Positions 6,981-14,388 of a stretch of DNA of 23,809 nucleotides are shown piece by piece. The position numbers and the translations under genes are program-made. How positions within the stretch are numbered: the first letter of the stretch is position 1; each line of letters starts with the position of its first letter. This DNA comes from DASVCZ01 sp036381335. GTDB lineage: Bacteria > Patescibacteriota > Microgenomatia > UBA1400 > PJMF01. The stretch is taken from assembly GCA_036381335.1 (NCBI GenBank), contig DASVCZ010000025.1:1-23809 (forward strand), given 5' to 3'. Under the pieces are notes generated by a model. It ran no database searches and was not told the DNA's origin. It worked only from the letters and a program-made list of their open reading frames with translations.

Positions 6981-7787
6981 ATGAAAACCCGTCTTACTAT
7001 TACCCTCTCCGACTCCACCCTGGCTAAAGTTGATCAACTCATCGACAAAAAGAAAATCCGTAACCGCTCTCACGCCATCGAGCATCTGCTCGAGAAAACG
7101 TTAGAACCAACTGTCTCCACCGCCGTCATCTTAGCCGGTGGGCCTATCCATGACACCTTCCGTCCATTGACGCTTCTTGATAATCGTCCCCTAATTCTCT
7201 ACATTTTGGATCACCTCCAACGTTTCGGGGTCACCAATATTGTCATCGCCACTAATGCTCAAGGCAGTGAATTGGAATCTATTTTGGAAACCCACCACAG
7301 CCATGCCACCTTGGTCTATGAACCGGAGCCTCTGGGCACAGCAGGAGCTTTAAAGCACATTGAAAAATACCTCGAAGGTGATCGGTTTTTTGTCATCCCT
7401 GGCGACGTGCTGACAGACATTAATCTCCATGACTTAACGGAATTTCATACCGCTCATAATACGGTGGCTACGATGGCGGTTAAACCTCGGATTAGCAAGG
7501 CTACGTATGACAACGTTTTCATCCAAGGCAACGTCATCGTCGACTTCCAAAAAAGCACTCCCGACCAGACCGTCAGTATCGTCAACACTGGCGTCTACCT
7601 CTTTGAGAAGAAAATTCTTGATCTGATTCCCGACGGCCCCTCGATGCTGGAACGAGACATCTTCCCGACGCTCTCCAAAACTCATCGGCTAATGGCGTTT
7701 CCTTTCCAAGGCATCTGGTTCGACATTACCAGCGATACTAATTATCAAGAAGCCTTAACAAAAATTAATAACCGAAGCGCGAAGTGA
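6981..7787 (+). CDS. Ribbon-helix-helix DNA-binding domain fused to a sugar-phosphate nucleotidyltransferase-like domain
   Basis: Residues 1-43 are a typical ribbon-helix-helix domain: a short beta strand (RLTITLS), then two helices ending EHLLEKTLE. From about 46 the protein follows the NTP-transferase (GT-A) fold that makes nucleotide sugars: LAGG at 51-54, then RPLT at 61-64, EPLGTAGAL at 116-124, GD at 141-142, VNTGVYLFEK at 191-200 and GIWFDITS at 234-241. The signature loop is abnormal: the usual GxGxR is replaced by GGPIHDTFR, and the Pro-Lys normally following PLT is missing. It may therefore bind rather than make a nucleotide sugar, or use a modified loop. It starts 44 nt after pgk and precedes the aldolase gene. 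It could be a regulator sensing a sugar nucleotide; that is inference. Confidence 0.85.
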   Translation: MKTRLTITLSDSTLAKVDQLIDKKKIRNRSHAIEHLLEKTLEPTVSTAVILAGGPIHDTFRPLTLLDNRPLILYILDHLQRFGVTNIVIATNAQGSELESILETHHSHATLVYEPEPLGTAGALKHIEKYLEGDRFFVIPGDVLTDINLHDLTEFHTAHNTVATMAVKPRISKATYDNVFIQGNVIVDFQKSTPDQTVSIVNTGVYLFEKKILDLIPDGPSMLERDIFPTLSKTHRLMAFPFQGIWFDITSDTNYQEALTKINNRSAK

Positions 7788-7831
7788 TTAAAAATGATAA
7801 AGTGGTAGATACAGAACTTTGAAAGGACACT

Positions 7832-8890
7832 ATGGACTACGCACAGATTCAACACCTCCTCGGCGACAAAGCCGAATCATTACTTGGCTTCTCTACGCCC
7901 AAAATCAGTAAAGATCGGTTGCAACTGCCGGGAGCAGATTTTGTGGATCGAGTGTTTAGTACCTCAGACCGCTCGGATAAAGTCAAAGCCAACTTAAAGA
8001 AACTTTTTAACCACGGTCGTCTCAGCGGGACAGGCTACCTATCGATCTTGCCCGTTGACCAAGGCATCGAACACACCGCTGGTATTTCGTTTGCCCCCAA
8101 CCAAGATTATTTTGATCCGGAAAATATTGTCAAACTAGCCATTGAAGGTGGCTGCAACGCGGTGGCTTCTACGTATGGAGTCCTGGCTATGATGTCTGCC
8201 AAGTATGCCGATCAAATTCCTTTTATCGTTAAAATCAACCACAACGAACTGCTAACGTACCCCAATAAACACGACCAAATTTTCTTTAGCAATGTCGTCC
8301 AAGCGTATGAAATGGGAGCGGTGGCAGTGGGAGCCACCATTTACTTTGGCTCTCAAGAATCTAACCGCCAAATTCAAGAAGTCAGTCGAGCCTTTGCTCA
8401 GGCTCATGAACTGGGCTTAGCCACCATTCTCTGGTGTTACACCCGTAATAAAGGGTTTACTAAGGACGGCGTTAATTACGAAACGGCTGCAGACTTGACT
8501 GGCCAAGCCATTCACCTAGGCGCCACCATTGGGGCTGACATTGTCAAACAAAAGTTGCCAGAAACTGTGGATGGCTTCCGCCAGATTGGCTTTTCCAAGT
8601 ATAATGACCAGATGTATGACACCTTGTTGAGTGATCACCCCATCGATATGACTCGTTACCAGGTAGCAAATGCCTACATGGGCCGAGTGGGACTAATCAA
8701 CTCTGGTGGCGCCTCTGGCGGAGAAAGTGACGTCGCCGAAGCCGTCGCCACCGCCGTCATTAACAAACGAGCCGGCGGTATGGGTCTCATCTCTGGCCGT
8801 AAAGCCTTTATGAAGCCATTGGCTCAAGGAGTGGAGATTCTGAATGCGATTCAAGATGTGTACTTGGCTAAAGAAGTGACCGTTGCCTAA
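7832..8890 (+). CDS. fbaB: Class I fructose-bisphosphate aldolase (FbaB/DhnA type)
   Basis: It condenses dihydroxyacetone phosphate and glyceraldehyde 3-phosphate to fructose 1,6-bisphosphate through a Schiff base. The 352-aa length and sequence match the FbaB branch rather than the zinc class II enzyme. Visible motifs are SILPVDQGIEH at about 71-81, FIVKINHNE at about 131-139, GADIVKQK at 224-231 with K229 the likely Schiff-base lysine, INSGGASGG around 299-307 and GLISGRKAF around 318-326. AAAGGA lies 5-6 nt before the ATG, giving a clear start. The fructose bisphosphatase gene follows after 6 nt, so the two are surely co-translated from one mRNA and act in sequence. Confidence 0.95.
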   Translation: MDYAQIQHLLGDKAESLLGFSTPKISKDRLQLPGADFVDRVFSTSDRSDKVKANLKKLFNHGRLSGTGYLSILPVDQGIEHTAGISFAPNQDYFDPENIVKLAIEGGCNAVASTYGVLAMMSAKYADQIPFIVKINHNELLTYPNKHDQIFFSNVVQAYEMGAVAVGATIYFGSQESNRQIQEVSRAFAQAHELGLATILWCYTRNKGFTKDGVNYETAADLTGQAIHLGATIGADIVKQKLPETVDGFRQIGFSKYNDQMYDTLLSDHPIDMTRYQVANAYMGRVGLINSGGASGGESDVAEAVATAVINKRAGGMGLISGRKAFMKPLAQGVEILNAIQDVYLAKEVTVA

Positions 8891-8896
8891 CACCAG

Positions 8897-9868
8897 ATGT
8901 CTTCATTGACCAATCTCACTCGCCACTTATTGGAACTAGAAGAGTTCTCTCCCAAGTCTCACCAATTAGCGGACGTCATTAATCAGCTGGTGCTGGCTAG
9001 TAAGTTGCTTTCTCGTGATATCAATCGAGCGGGTTTAACCTCTATTCTCGGCTCCGCCGGTTCGATCAACTCCAGCCACCAAGAACAAAAAAAGCTGGAC
9101 GTGATTGCCAACGATATTTTTTTGGACTTAATGAAACAGTCACCATATGTCTGTGCTGTCGGCACGGAGGAAGCTGAAGAGCTGATTGTCTTTGACGATG
9201 CTCACCATCAGCAAGCTGAGTACATCGTCTACATGGATCCTGTTGATGGTTCCTCAAATATCGACGTCAATGTCAGCATTGGCACCAACTTTGTCATCTT
9301 CAAACGACGGTCGGCACCCACTCAATCACTGACACCTGAAGACTACCTTCAACCAGGCAAACAGGCGGTCGCCGCTGGCTACATTGTCTACGGTTCCAGC
9401 ACAATCCTCGTCTACTCCACCGGCAAAGGCGTCAACGGCTTCACCCTCGATCAATCATTGGGCGAGTACATCCTGTCTCATCCCCACATTAAATACCCCG
9501 ACACCGCCAGCATCTACAGTGTCAACGAGAGCTACTCACCGTTGTGGCCGGAGCCTTTTAAAAAATTAATAGAGTCCTATAAAGCCAACGGCCAAAACTT
9601 TACCGCTCGTTATATCGGCTCCCTGGTGGCCGACTTTCATCGCAACCTGCTTAAAGGCGGCATCTATCTCTACCCGGCTGATACCAAAAACCCCCAGGGG
9701 AAACTGAGGTTGCTCTATGAGGGCATTCCCTTTGCCTACTTGGCTGAACAGGCTGGAGGCGCAGCCACTGATGGAAAACAAGCTATTTTAGAAATAATTC
9801 CCACTGAAATTCATCAGAAGACACCACTGTTTGTAGGGAATAAAAATCTAGTAAGCCAAATAGCTTAA
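8897..9868 (+). CDS. fbp: Class I fructose-1,6-bisphosphatase
   Basis: It removes the C1 phosphate of fructose 1,6-bisphosphate, the committed step of gluconeogenesis. At 323 aa it has the usual length. Motifs are EEAEEL near 91-96, DPVDGSSNID at 114-123 with metal-binding D114 and D117, ARYIGSLVADFHRNLLKGG at about 237-255 with substrate-binding R238 and Y239, and KLRLLYEGIPFAYLAEQAGG from K269 with metal ligand E275. The ATG is 6 nt after the aldolase stop with no separate ribosome binding site visible, suggesting coupling. The pairing of class I aldolase with fbp points to sugar synthesis, for example cell-wall or nucleotide-sugar precursors. Confidence 0.95.
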   Translation: MSSLTNLTRHLLELEEFSPKSHQLADVINQLVLASKLLSRDINRAGLTSILGSAGSINSSHQEQKKLDVIANDIFLDLMKQSPYVCAVGTEEAEELIVFDDAHHQQAEYIVYMDPVDGSSNIDVNVSIGTNFVIFKRRSAPTQSLTPEDYLQPGKQAVAAGYIVYGSSTILVYSTGKGVNGFTLDQSLGEYILSHPHIKYPDTASIYSVNESYSPLWPEPFKKLIESYKANGQNFTARYIGSLVADFHRNLLKGGIYLYPADTKNPQGKLRLLYEGIPFAYLAEQAGGAATDGKQAILEIIPTEIHQKTPLFVGNKNLVSQIA

Positions 9869-9869
9869 G

Positions 9870-10217
9870 TTACTCCTGAGGTGGAGTTTGCTTCTTCCGC
9901 TGATTCATTTCCATGAGAAATAGATGAGCATTGCCAATTACCTCAAATGCATTCTCTACTCCCACAAAGAATCTTTCAGTGTCTAGCTCTCGAGCTTTTT
10001 GCTCTTTATTGTGAACAGCAAACAATTGGCGGAAAGTTTCAAAGCCAAATATTCCAAAAGGCACTGGGGTAATCATCGCTCCACACGCGCTAATCAACGT
10101 TAACACAGCAGCCACTGTCGCTCGTTGTTCGTGAGTCAACTGTTGATCCTTAAGATCAGTAATTTCCTGCGTGTATTGTTCAAGGCTTTTTCGTTCCAGT
10201 TCCATTTCTATTCCCAT
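9870..10217 (-). CDS. Hypothetical single-span membrane protein, 115 aa
   Basis: The first 32 residues are charged and helical (MGIEMELERKSLEQY onward). Residues about 33-60 form one hydrophobic stretch with the sequence ITPVPFGIFGF near its end, probably membrane-inserted. The rest is polar. I do not recognise a family. I chose the ATG at 10217 because AAGGAGG lies just before it and an extended -10 box lies at 10249-10257; an in-frame start at 10262 would contain both. It converges on fbp with one base between the stops. Confidence 0.6.
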   Translation of the reverse strand: MGIEMELERKSLEQYTQEITDLKDQQLTHEQRATVAAVLTLISACGAMITPVPFGIFGFETFRQLFAVHNKEQKARELDTERFFVGVENAFEVIGNAHLFLMEMNQRKKQTPPQE

Positions 10218-10248
10218 ATACCTCCTTAACAAGCTGTTACTGGTTTTT

Positions 10249-10257
10249 AGTCTAACA
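10249..10257 (-). promoter_or_regulatory. Candidate extended -10 promoter for the 115-aa gene
   Basis: TGT-TAGACT (10257-10249) would start transcription near 10242, giving a 25-nt leader with AAGGAGG just before the ATG. Confidence 0.35.
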
Positions 10258-10298
10258 CACAAAAGGAAACAAGGAGGAGATGAAAGAAGCTGAAAGTT

Positions 10299-10685
10299 TC
10301 AAGAAATAAGAGCTCGTAATTTTTTGTCATCAGTAATCAATTCTGCAGAAAAGTCTTGAGCCAAGGCTAGATACATAGCATCATATACCGATAAATTATA
10401 ATCCGTACTTAGGTGCAAAGCTTTAGAAAGTTCAACGTCAATGTATTCAAGGTGAAGTTGCAAAAAGAAATCTAGGAGTTCATCGGCTCCATACCATAGT
10501 AATCTTTGACTTTTTACTGCTGAAGAAAGTCCGTTGGCAAGTTCAAGTTTAAGCAAAGGTGGTGCCAAAACAGTTAATTGTTTATTATAAAATTCTTCAA
10601 AAACTTGTTCTTCTTTTTTAGAAGTATCTTCATCAGGTAGTATATGTGCTAACCAAACTGAAGCATCAATAATTACTTTTTTCAT
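10299..10685 (-). CDS. vapC: PIN-domain toxin (VapC-like ribonuclease)
   Basis: PIN-domain proteins cleave RNA with a cluster of acidic residues binding Mg or Mn. This 128-aa protein has the family layout: MKKVIIDASVWLA with D7, LKLELANG with E48, LSVYDAMYLALAQ with D102, and ELITDDKKL with D119/D120. I chose the ATG at 10685 because its A is also the last base of the upstream TGA stop (TGATG), the typical coupled arrangement of a toxin behind its antitoxin, and because an AAGGAAG lies upstream. An in-frame start 24 nt earlier lies inside the upstream gene. The target RNA cannot be inferred from sequence. Confidence 0.85.
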   Translation of the reverse strand: MKKVIIDASVWLAHILPDEDTSKKEEQVFEEFYNKQLTVLAPPLLKLELANGLSSAVKSQRLLWYGADELLDFFLQLHLEYIDVELSKALHLSTDYNLSVYDAMYLALAQDFSAELITDDKKLRALIS

Positions 10686-11182
10686 CACTTTCTTCCTTCT
10701 TTTACCCAATTTTGAATTTCTTCTCTCGTAACTTTCCCCTTAAAAGTTTTCTTAGCAATTTCCTTCATTTTTAACATAATCTCCTTGTTTGAAAGAGGTT
10801 TTTGAGAAGGTAAATTGTATTCTTTATGGATCGCCCAACGAATGAGAGTAAAGAGATCTGTGTTTTCTCTTTTAGCCAGTTCATATAAATACTCTGTGTC
10901 TTCATTTCGTAGTAAGTGAGATGCATCTAGCCGACCTTCTTTGACGAGCATACTCGTACTATGTTCCCAGGTATATCCATGCAGACCTTTGTCTCTCACC
11001 TGCAAGTACATCTTTTTCTGGTCTTGAAGTTGATACTGGTCATTACTCTTTGAAGCTTCAATTAGCATCTTGGCTGCGCGCCTGAGTAAATTCCCTACAC
11101 TTACCCCTTCCCTCTTGGCCAGTTTAGCCAGGGCTTGCCATTCTTTTTCTTCAAAAAGGACATTGGTACGATGATTCAACAT
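10685..11182 (-). CDS. Antitoxin-like protein with two ribbon-helix-helix-like segments, 165 aa
   Basis: It lies directly upstream of the PIN toxin and overlaps it by one base. The N-terminus (about 4-42) resembles a ribbon-helix-helix domain: RTNVLF strand, then helices with LAKREGVSVGNLLRRAAKM. Residues about 98-121 resemble the same helical pattern, with LAKRENTDLFTLIRWAIHK, suggesting an internal duplication. At 165 aa it is about twice the usual VapB length. The C-terminal Lys-rich 40 residues may bind the toxin. The expected role is to neutralise the PIN protein and repress its own promoter. The ATG follows a TGT-TACTTT -10-like box by 6 nt, with no Shine-Dalgarno sequence. Confidence 0.7.
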   Translation of the reverse strand: MLNHRTNVLFEEKEWQALAKLAKREGVSVGNLLRRAAKMLIEASKSNDQYQLQDQKKMYLQVRDKGLHGYTWEHSTSMLVKEGRLDASHLLRNEDTEYLYELAKRENTDLFTLIRWAIHKEYNLPSQKPLSNKEIMLKMKEIAKKTFKGKVTREEIQNWVKEGRK

Positions 11183-11188
11183 GTGTAT

Positions 11189-11197
11189 AAAGTAACA
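11189..11197 (-). promoter_or_regulatory. Candidate extended -10 promoter of the toxin-antitoxin pair
   Basis: TGT-TACTTT (11197-11189) ends 6 nt before the ATG at 11182. The -10 match is only moderate, but the spacing fits the leaderless pattern seen elsewhere in the window. Confidence 0.35.
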
Positions 11198-11233
11198 TCT
11201 TCAGATTCCAAAGTAAAGAGGGAAATTCTAGGG

Positions 11234-11584
11234 TCAGGACTCTATAATGATTCTAAGTTGGGTTTTTTTATCGGGGCTGGTTTTTAAAATTTGGCCGATT
11301 TTAATTTTCTCTCGCTGTAATTTGTCTACCAAAGCCTGCACTCCTGCTGTGAGAATGGCTTCACTTGGAAATACTTGCGGCTGTTCGTTTTCATCAATGA
11401 TAACCGTTACCTGTGGGGTAGAAATGGTAATTTCTGTACTATGAGAAACTATTTCTGCCCCAATGCTGCCCTTATGAACAAAACGCACTCCAATTTCTGC
11501 TCCAGTGTCATCGAGTACTTGGAACGACAGCTCTTGAGCTTGGATAGCTTCGGTGACCTGATGGCGAGGAGGCTTTTCTGTCAT
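11234..11584 (-). CDS. Hypothetical protein, 116 aa
   Basis: A small soluble protein rich in alternating beta-type segments (VTVIIDENEQ, QLRIIIES) with one predicted helix near 75-90. I do not recognise a family. It starts 12 nt after the stop of the PLP-enzyme gene on the same strand with no promoter visible between, so it is probably part of that transcript. An AAGG about 12 nt upstream is at best a weak ribosome binding site. It ends 51 nt before the antitoxin start. Confidence 0.65.
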   Translation of the reverse strand: MTEKPPRHQVTEAIQAQELSFQVLDDTGAEIGVRFVHKGSIGAEIVSHSTEITISTPQVTVIIDENEQPQVFPSEAILTAGVQALVDKLQREKIKIGQILKTSPDKKTQLRIIIES

Positions 11585-11596
11585 ATGCTTTTGGCC

Positions 11597-13180
11597 TTAT
11601 TGAGAGAGTACGGCAGCTTTAGCAGATGCAAGTGCCTGCACTAACTGATCTTGGTATTCGGTCAATGATATCTCTTGCTGTTGTACTAAGTGTATCAAAT
11701 CGATGGCAATTCCCCAACGGAAGATTGGATAGTGGTTTTCCTTAAGAAACCCGCCGAAGGCAATGCCTTGTTCAGCTATATGGCCCAAAAAAGCATGCGC
11801 ATGAGTCTCAGAACGCAACCCATCGGGCGGTTCCATAGCAATAATATTGGGTAAATCATTTGATAAGATGCGAAAACCAGCTGTATGAAAGATCTGGGTG
11901 TAAAAGTCATTGATAGCAGCCACTGTCTCTGCATAGGAAGAGTGAGCAAGTATCTTTTCTGCTTCTCCTACGGCCACCATATTATCCATGGCGCGTAGTG
12001 AGGCCATCACATCCCACTGACGGTTGGATTCGGGCAACATAGCATAGGGAGAATAAACCACTTCTCGCGAGCGCAAGTTCTGAACCACCTGCTGCCGTTG
12101 AGCCGGAGACAATTTGGAGGTATTGTCTGTCACCTGTTGCCGCCCCATTTCTGACCAAATGATACATCCGGCATGTGGAGCGCCTCCGGGACCTTTAGAC
12201 CCGGTATGAACCAGTCCTGAAACTCCAGGTTTTTCCAAATACGATAACACTTGAGCAAAGGGTACTCGGCCAACTAATTGCACAGCATCCAAAATGATTA
12301 CTACGGGCTGCACTTGGGCATTTTTCTCTGCTGCATAAGCCAAAACTTGTTCCATCACACTCGGCTCTGACGTGTGCGATATGTCATACCGAACGCCAGT
12401 TTTAGAAGCCAGCGTTAAAGAAATAAAGCTGACACCTTGGTCAATTTGACGAGTATAGAACTCGACCAACTCCTGATCAGAAATCTCTTGATTGGTGTTT
12501 TCAATATCGAGGTCGGATCTCAAGGCCACCAGTCCTTTTTTGTCTTCTCCCAAAGGCAGTTCATAGACGCCACTGCCGTTTTCGGTGGTGGTGGCTGCCG
12601 ATCCGGCGACTAACTCGGGCGGCAAACTACTACAGGTCAGATCATATGCTACCCGAATGGCATCTGCCCCTGAGCCGGCTACCGTCACCCGCTGCCGGTG
12701 AGAAAAATCTGCCCCCTGCTCTCGCAAAAATGCTCCATAGCTATTAAATACCTGCCAGAAATCTTTTCTTATTTCACCACGAATACGTTCAAAACTAGCA
12801 TCATAGTCACTCTCGGCGGACTTGAGGATTGTCTCGCTCACTCGCTGCCGATAACTCTGCCAAAGCTTTGTTAAAAAGCGAGTGGTCCGGAAATTCCAGG
12901 AAGAGCTTTCTCCAGAAAAAACCGGTGAGAGTATATCCGCTGGTTGATGATTCTTATTTTTATACGGATCTATGGATTCACCTTCCCTCTGGGCAAAGCG
13001 CCAATCTGTAAAAGGGCCTTTTCTTTCTAACAGCCATCGCACCCACCCATGACGCTGTTCATAATAGGTTGGCAGGATATGAACCTCTGGGAAGCCTGCA
13101 ATATTTAAATGTTCTATTGCTTGCTGACGAGCGTCTAGGGAAATTTCTGCAAGGTAGCGGGTAGTTTCGGAGCTATGCAT
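11597..13180 (-). CDS. PLP-dependent fold-type I enzyme (aminotransferase class V-like), 527 aa
   Basis: The region about 165-345 follows the class V aminotransferase / cysteine desulfurase pattern. AGSGADAIRVAYD (168-180) matches the cofactor-phosphate loop. ILDAVQLVG has D298 and Q301, expected to contact the PLP ring. HTGSKGPGGAPHAG has K329, the likely Schiff-base lysine. It is longer than usual (about 400) because of an N-terminal region of roughly 140 residues unrelated to the fold. The substrate cannot be told; a desulfurase would be expected to have a catalytic Cys loop, which I do not see. The ATG at 13180 follows TATACT by 9 nt, without a Shine-Dalgarno sequence. It lies directly downstream of the 5S gene on the same strand, so read-through from the rRNA unit is possible. 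Confidence 0.75.
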   Translation of the reverse strand: MHSSETTRYLAEISLDARQQAIEHLNIAGFPEVHILPTYYEQRHGWVRWLLERKGPFTDWRFAQREGESIDPYKNKNHQPADILSPVFSGESSSWNFRTTRFLTKLWQSYRQRVSETILKSAESDYDASFERIRGEIRKDFWQVFNSYGAFLREQGADFSHRQRVTVAGSGADAIRVAYDLTCSSLPPELVAGSAATTTENGSGVYELPLGEDKKGLVALRSDLDIENTNQEISDQELVEFYTRQIDQGVSFISLTLASKTGVRYDISHTSEPSVMEQVLAYAAEKNAQVQPVVIILDAVQLVGRVPFAQVLSYLEKPGVSGLVHTGSKGPGGAPHAGCIIWSEMGRQQVTDNTSKLSPAQRQQVVQNLRSREVVYSPYAMLPESNRQWDVMASLRAMDNMVAVGEAEKILAHSSYAETVAAINDFYTQIFHTAGFRILSNDLPNIIAMEPPDGLRSETHAHAFLGHIAEQGIAFGGFLKENHYPIFRWGIAIDLIHLVQQQEISLTEYQDQLVQALASAKAAVLSQ

Positions 13181-13189
13181 GCTCTTGTA

Positions 13190-13195
13190 AGTATA
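13190..13195 (-). promoter_or_regulatory. -10 box of the PLP-enzyme gene
   Basis: TATACT (13195-13190) ends 9 nt before the ATG at 13180. The expected -35 position falls in the T-run behind the 5S gene. Confidence 0.45.
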
Positions 13196-13212
13196 CGCCG
13201 AAAAAAGGGTAC

Positions 13213-13232
13213 AAAAAAACCCTCTGTTCTGG
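13213..13232 (-). terminator. 3' arm of the 5S closing stem plus U-tract: rRNA unit terminator
   Basis: After the 5S 3' strand the RNA continues as AGGG and then seven T at 13219-13213. AACCCT upstream of the 5S gene (13353-13348) pairs with AGGGTT (13223-13218), extending the 8-bp 5S terminal helix to about 14 bp with one mismatch. The 5S closing helix, so extended and followed by the U-tract, would work as an intrinsic terminator. Confidence 0.6.
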
Positions 13233-13346
13233 CCTCGATCTATCGTCCCAATCAGTTGCCCGATAAGTATTGTCGACGCTGAGGCGTTTCAAGACTCTGT
13301 TCGGGATGGGAAGAGTTGGGTCCACCTCGCTCAAGAGACCAGAACA
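13225..13346 (-). rRNA. rrf: 5S ribosomal RNA
   Basis: The 122-nt segment has TGTTCTGG at its 5' end pairing perfectly with CCAGAACA at its 3' end (helix I), and the conserved internal motif CCCATCCCGAACAGAG (13306-13291). It lies about 105 nt downstream of the 23S 3' end on the same strand and is followed by a U-tract. The ends are placed by the terminal helix and may be off by one or two bases. Confidence 0.93.
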
Positions 13347-13378
13347 CAGGGTTCGTTTGTTGGTATGTTAAGGTTTTA

Positions 13379-13401
13379 CTCCTTAAATAAGTGAAGAGAG
13401 A
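13379..13401 (-). other. 3' strand of the pre-23S processing stem
   Basis: This segment pairs with 17458-17479: TCTCTCTTCACTT against AAGTGAAGAGAGA without mismatch, then TTAAGGAG against CTCCTTAA after a small internal loop. Inward, 13430-13461 and 17421-17445 continue the pairing around GATATCGATAA. This closes the whole 23S precursor, as RNase III-type processing stems do. Confidence 0.75.
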
Positions 13402-13733
13402 TATTTTGTTTCAGCAAATTTGGTCCACCAGCATGATTATCGATATCATACTGTAAATATGTTCAATTGACGCTTAGTACAGCTAGGCTAAATCTGTTGC
13501 CAGACTTGCACCCGCTGCCTATCAACCTGGTAGTCTCCCAGGGGTCTAATGGGGATATTTCATCTTGAGTAGGGCTTCACGCTTAGATGCTTTCAGCGTT
13601 TATCCACAAGAAATGTAGCTACCCTGCAGTGCCCTTGACAGGGACAACAGGAACACTAGGGATTTCCTCACCCCGGTCCTCTCGTACTAGGGGCAAATTC
13701 TCTCAAATATCCATCGCTGACACCGGATAGAGG

Positions 13734-13773
<40 letters not shown>

Positions 13774-13794
13774 GCTTTAATAGGCGAACAGACT

Positions 13795-13845
<51 letters not shown>

Positions 13846-14388
13846 AGCAAACCGCGCCGACGCTAGGGACGCTTAGGCGCGATGACTCTGTTATCCCCGG
13901 GGTAGCTTTTATCCGATAAGCCCGGCACCTTCCACAAAGTGCACGAGGATCACTATAACCTGCTTTCGCATCTGCTCGGCCTGTATGCCTCACAGTTAAG
14001 CACCCATATGCTATTGCACGTCCAGTCTGATTTCCATCCAGACTAAGGGTACCATTGCGCGCTTGCGTTACTCTTTAGCAAGCAACCTCCCCAGTCAAAC
14101 TACCTACCAAACAGTGTTCCTTCTTACGTTGCAGTAAGATAAGGTTAGGTTTCCTAGATAAAACGAGTGGTATTACACTGATGTCCCGATACAAATATCG
14201 AGACTCCCACCTATGCTAGACAATTCCATCTAAAAAACCAGTGTCAAGGAGTAGTAAAGCTCCACGGGGTCTTTTTGTCCTGGTGTCAGTAGGCCGCATC
14301 TTCACGGCCATTTCAATTTCGCCGAGTAATAGTTCAAGACAGTTTGAGACTCGTTAAACCTTTCGTGCGGGTCACCAATTAAGCGACA

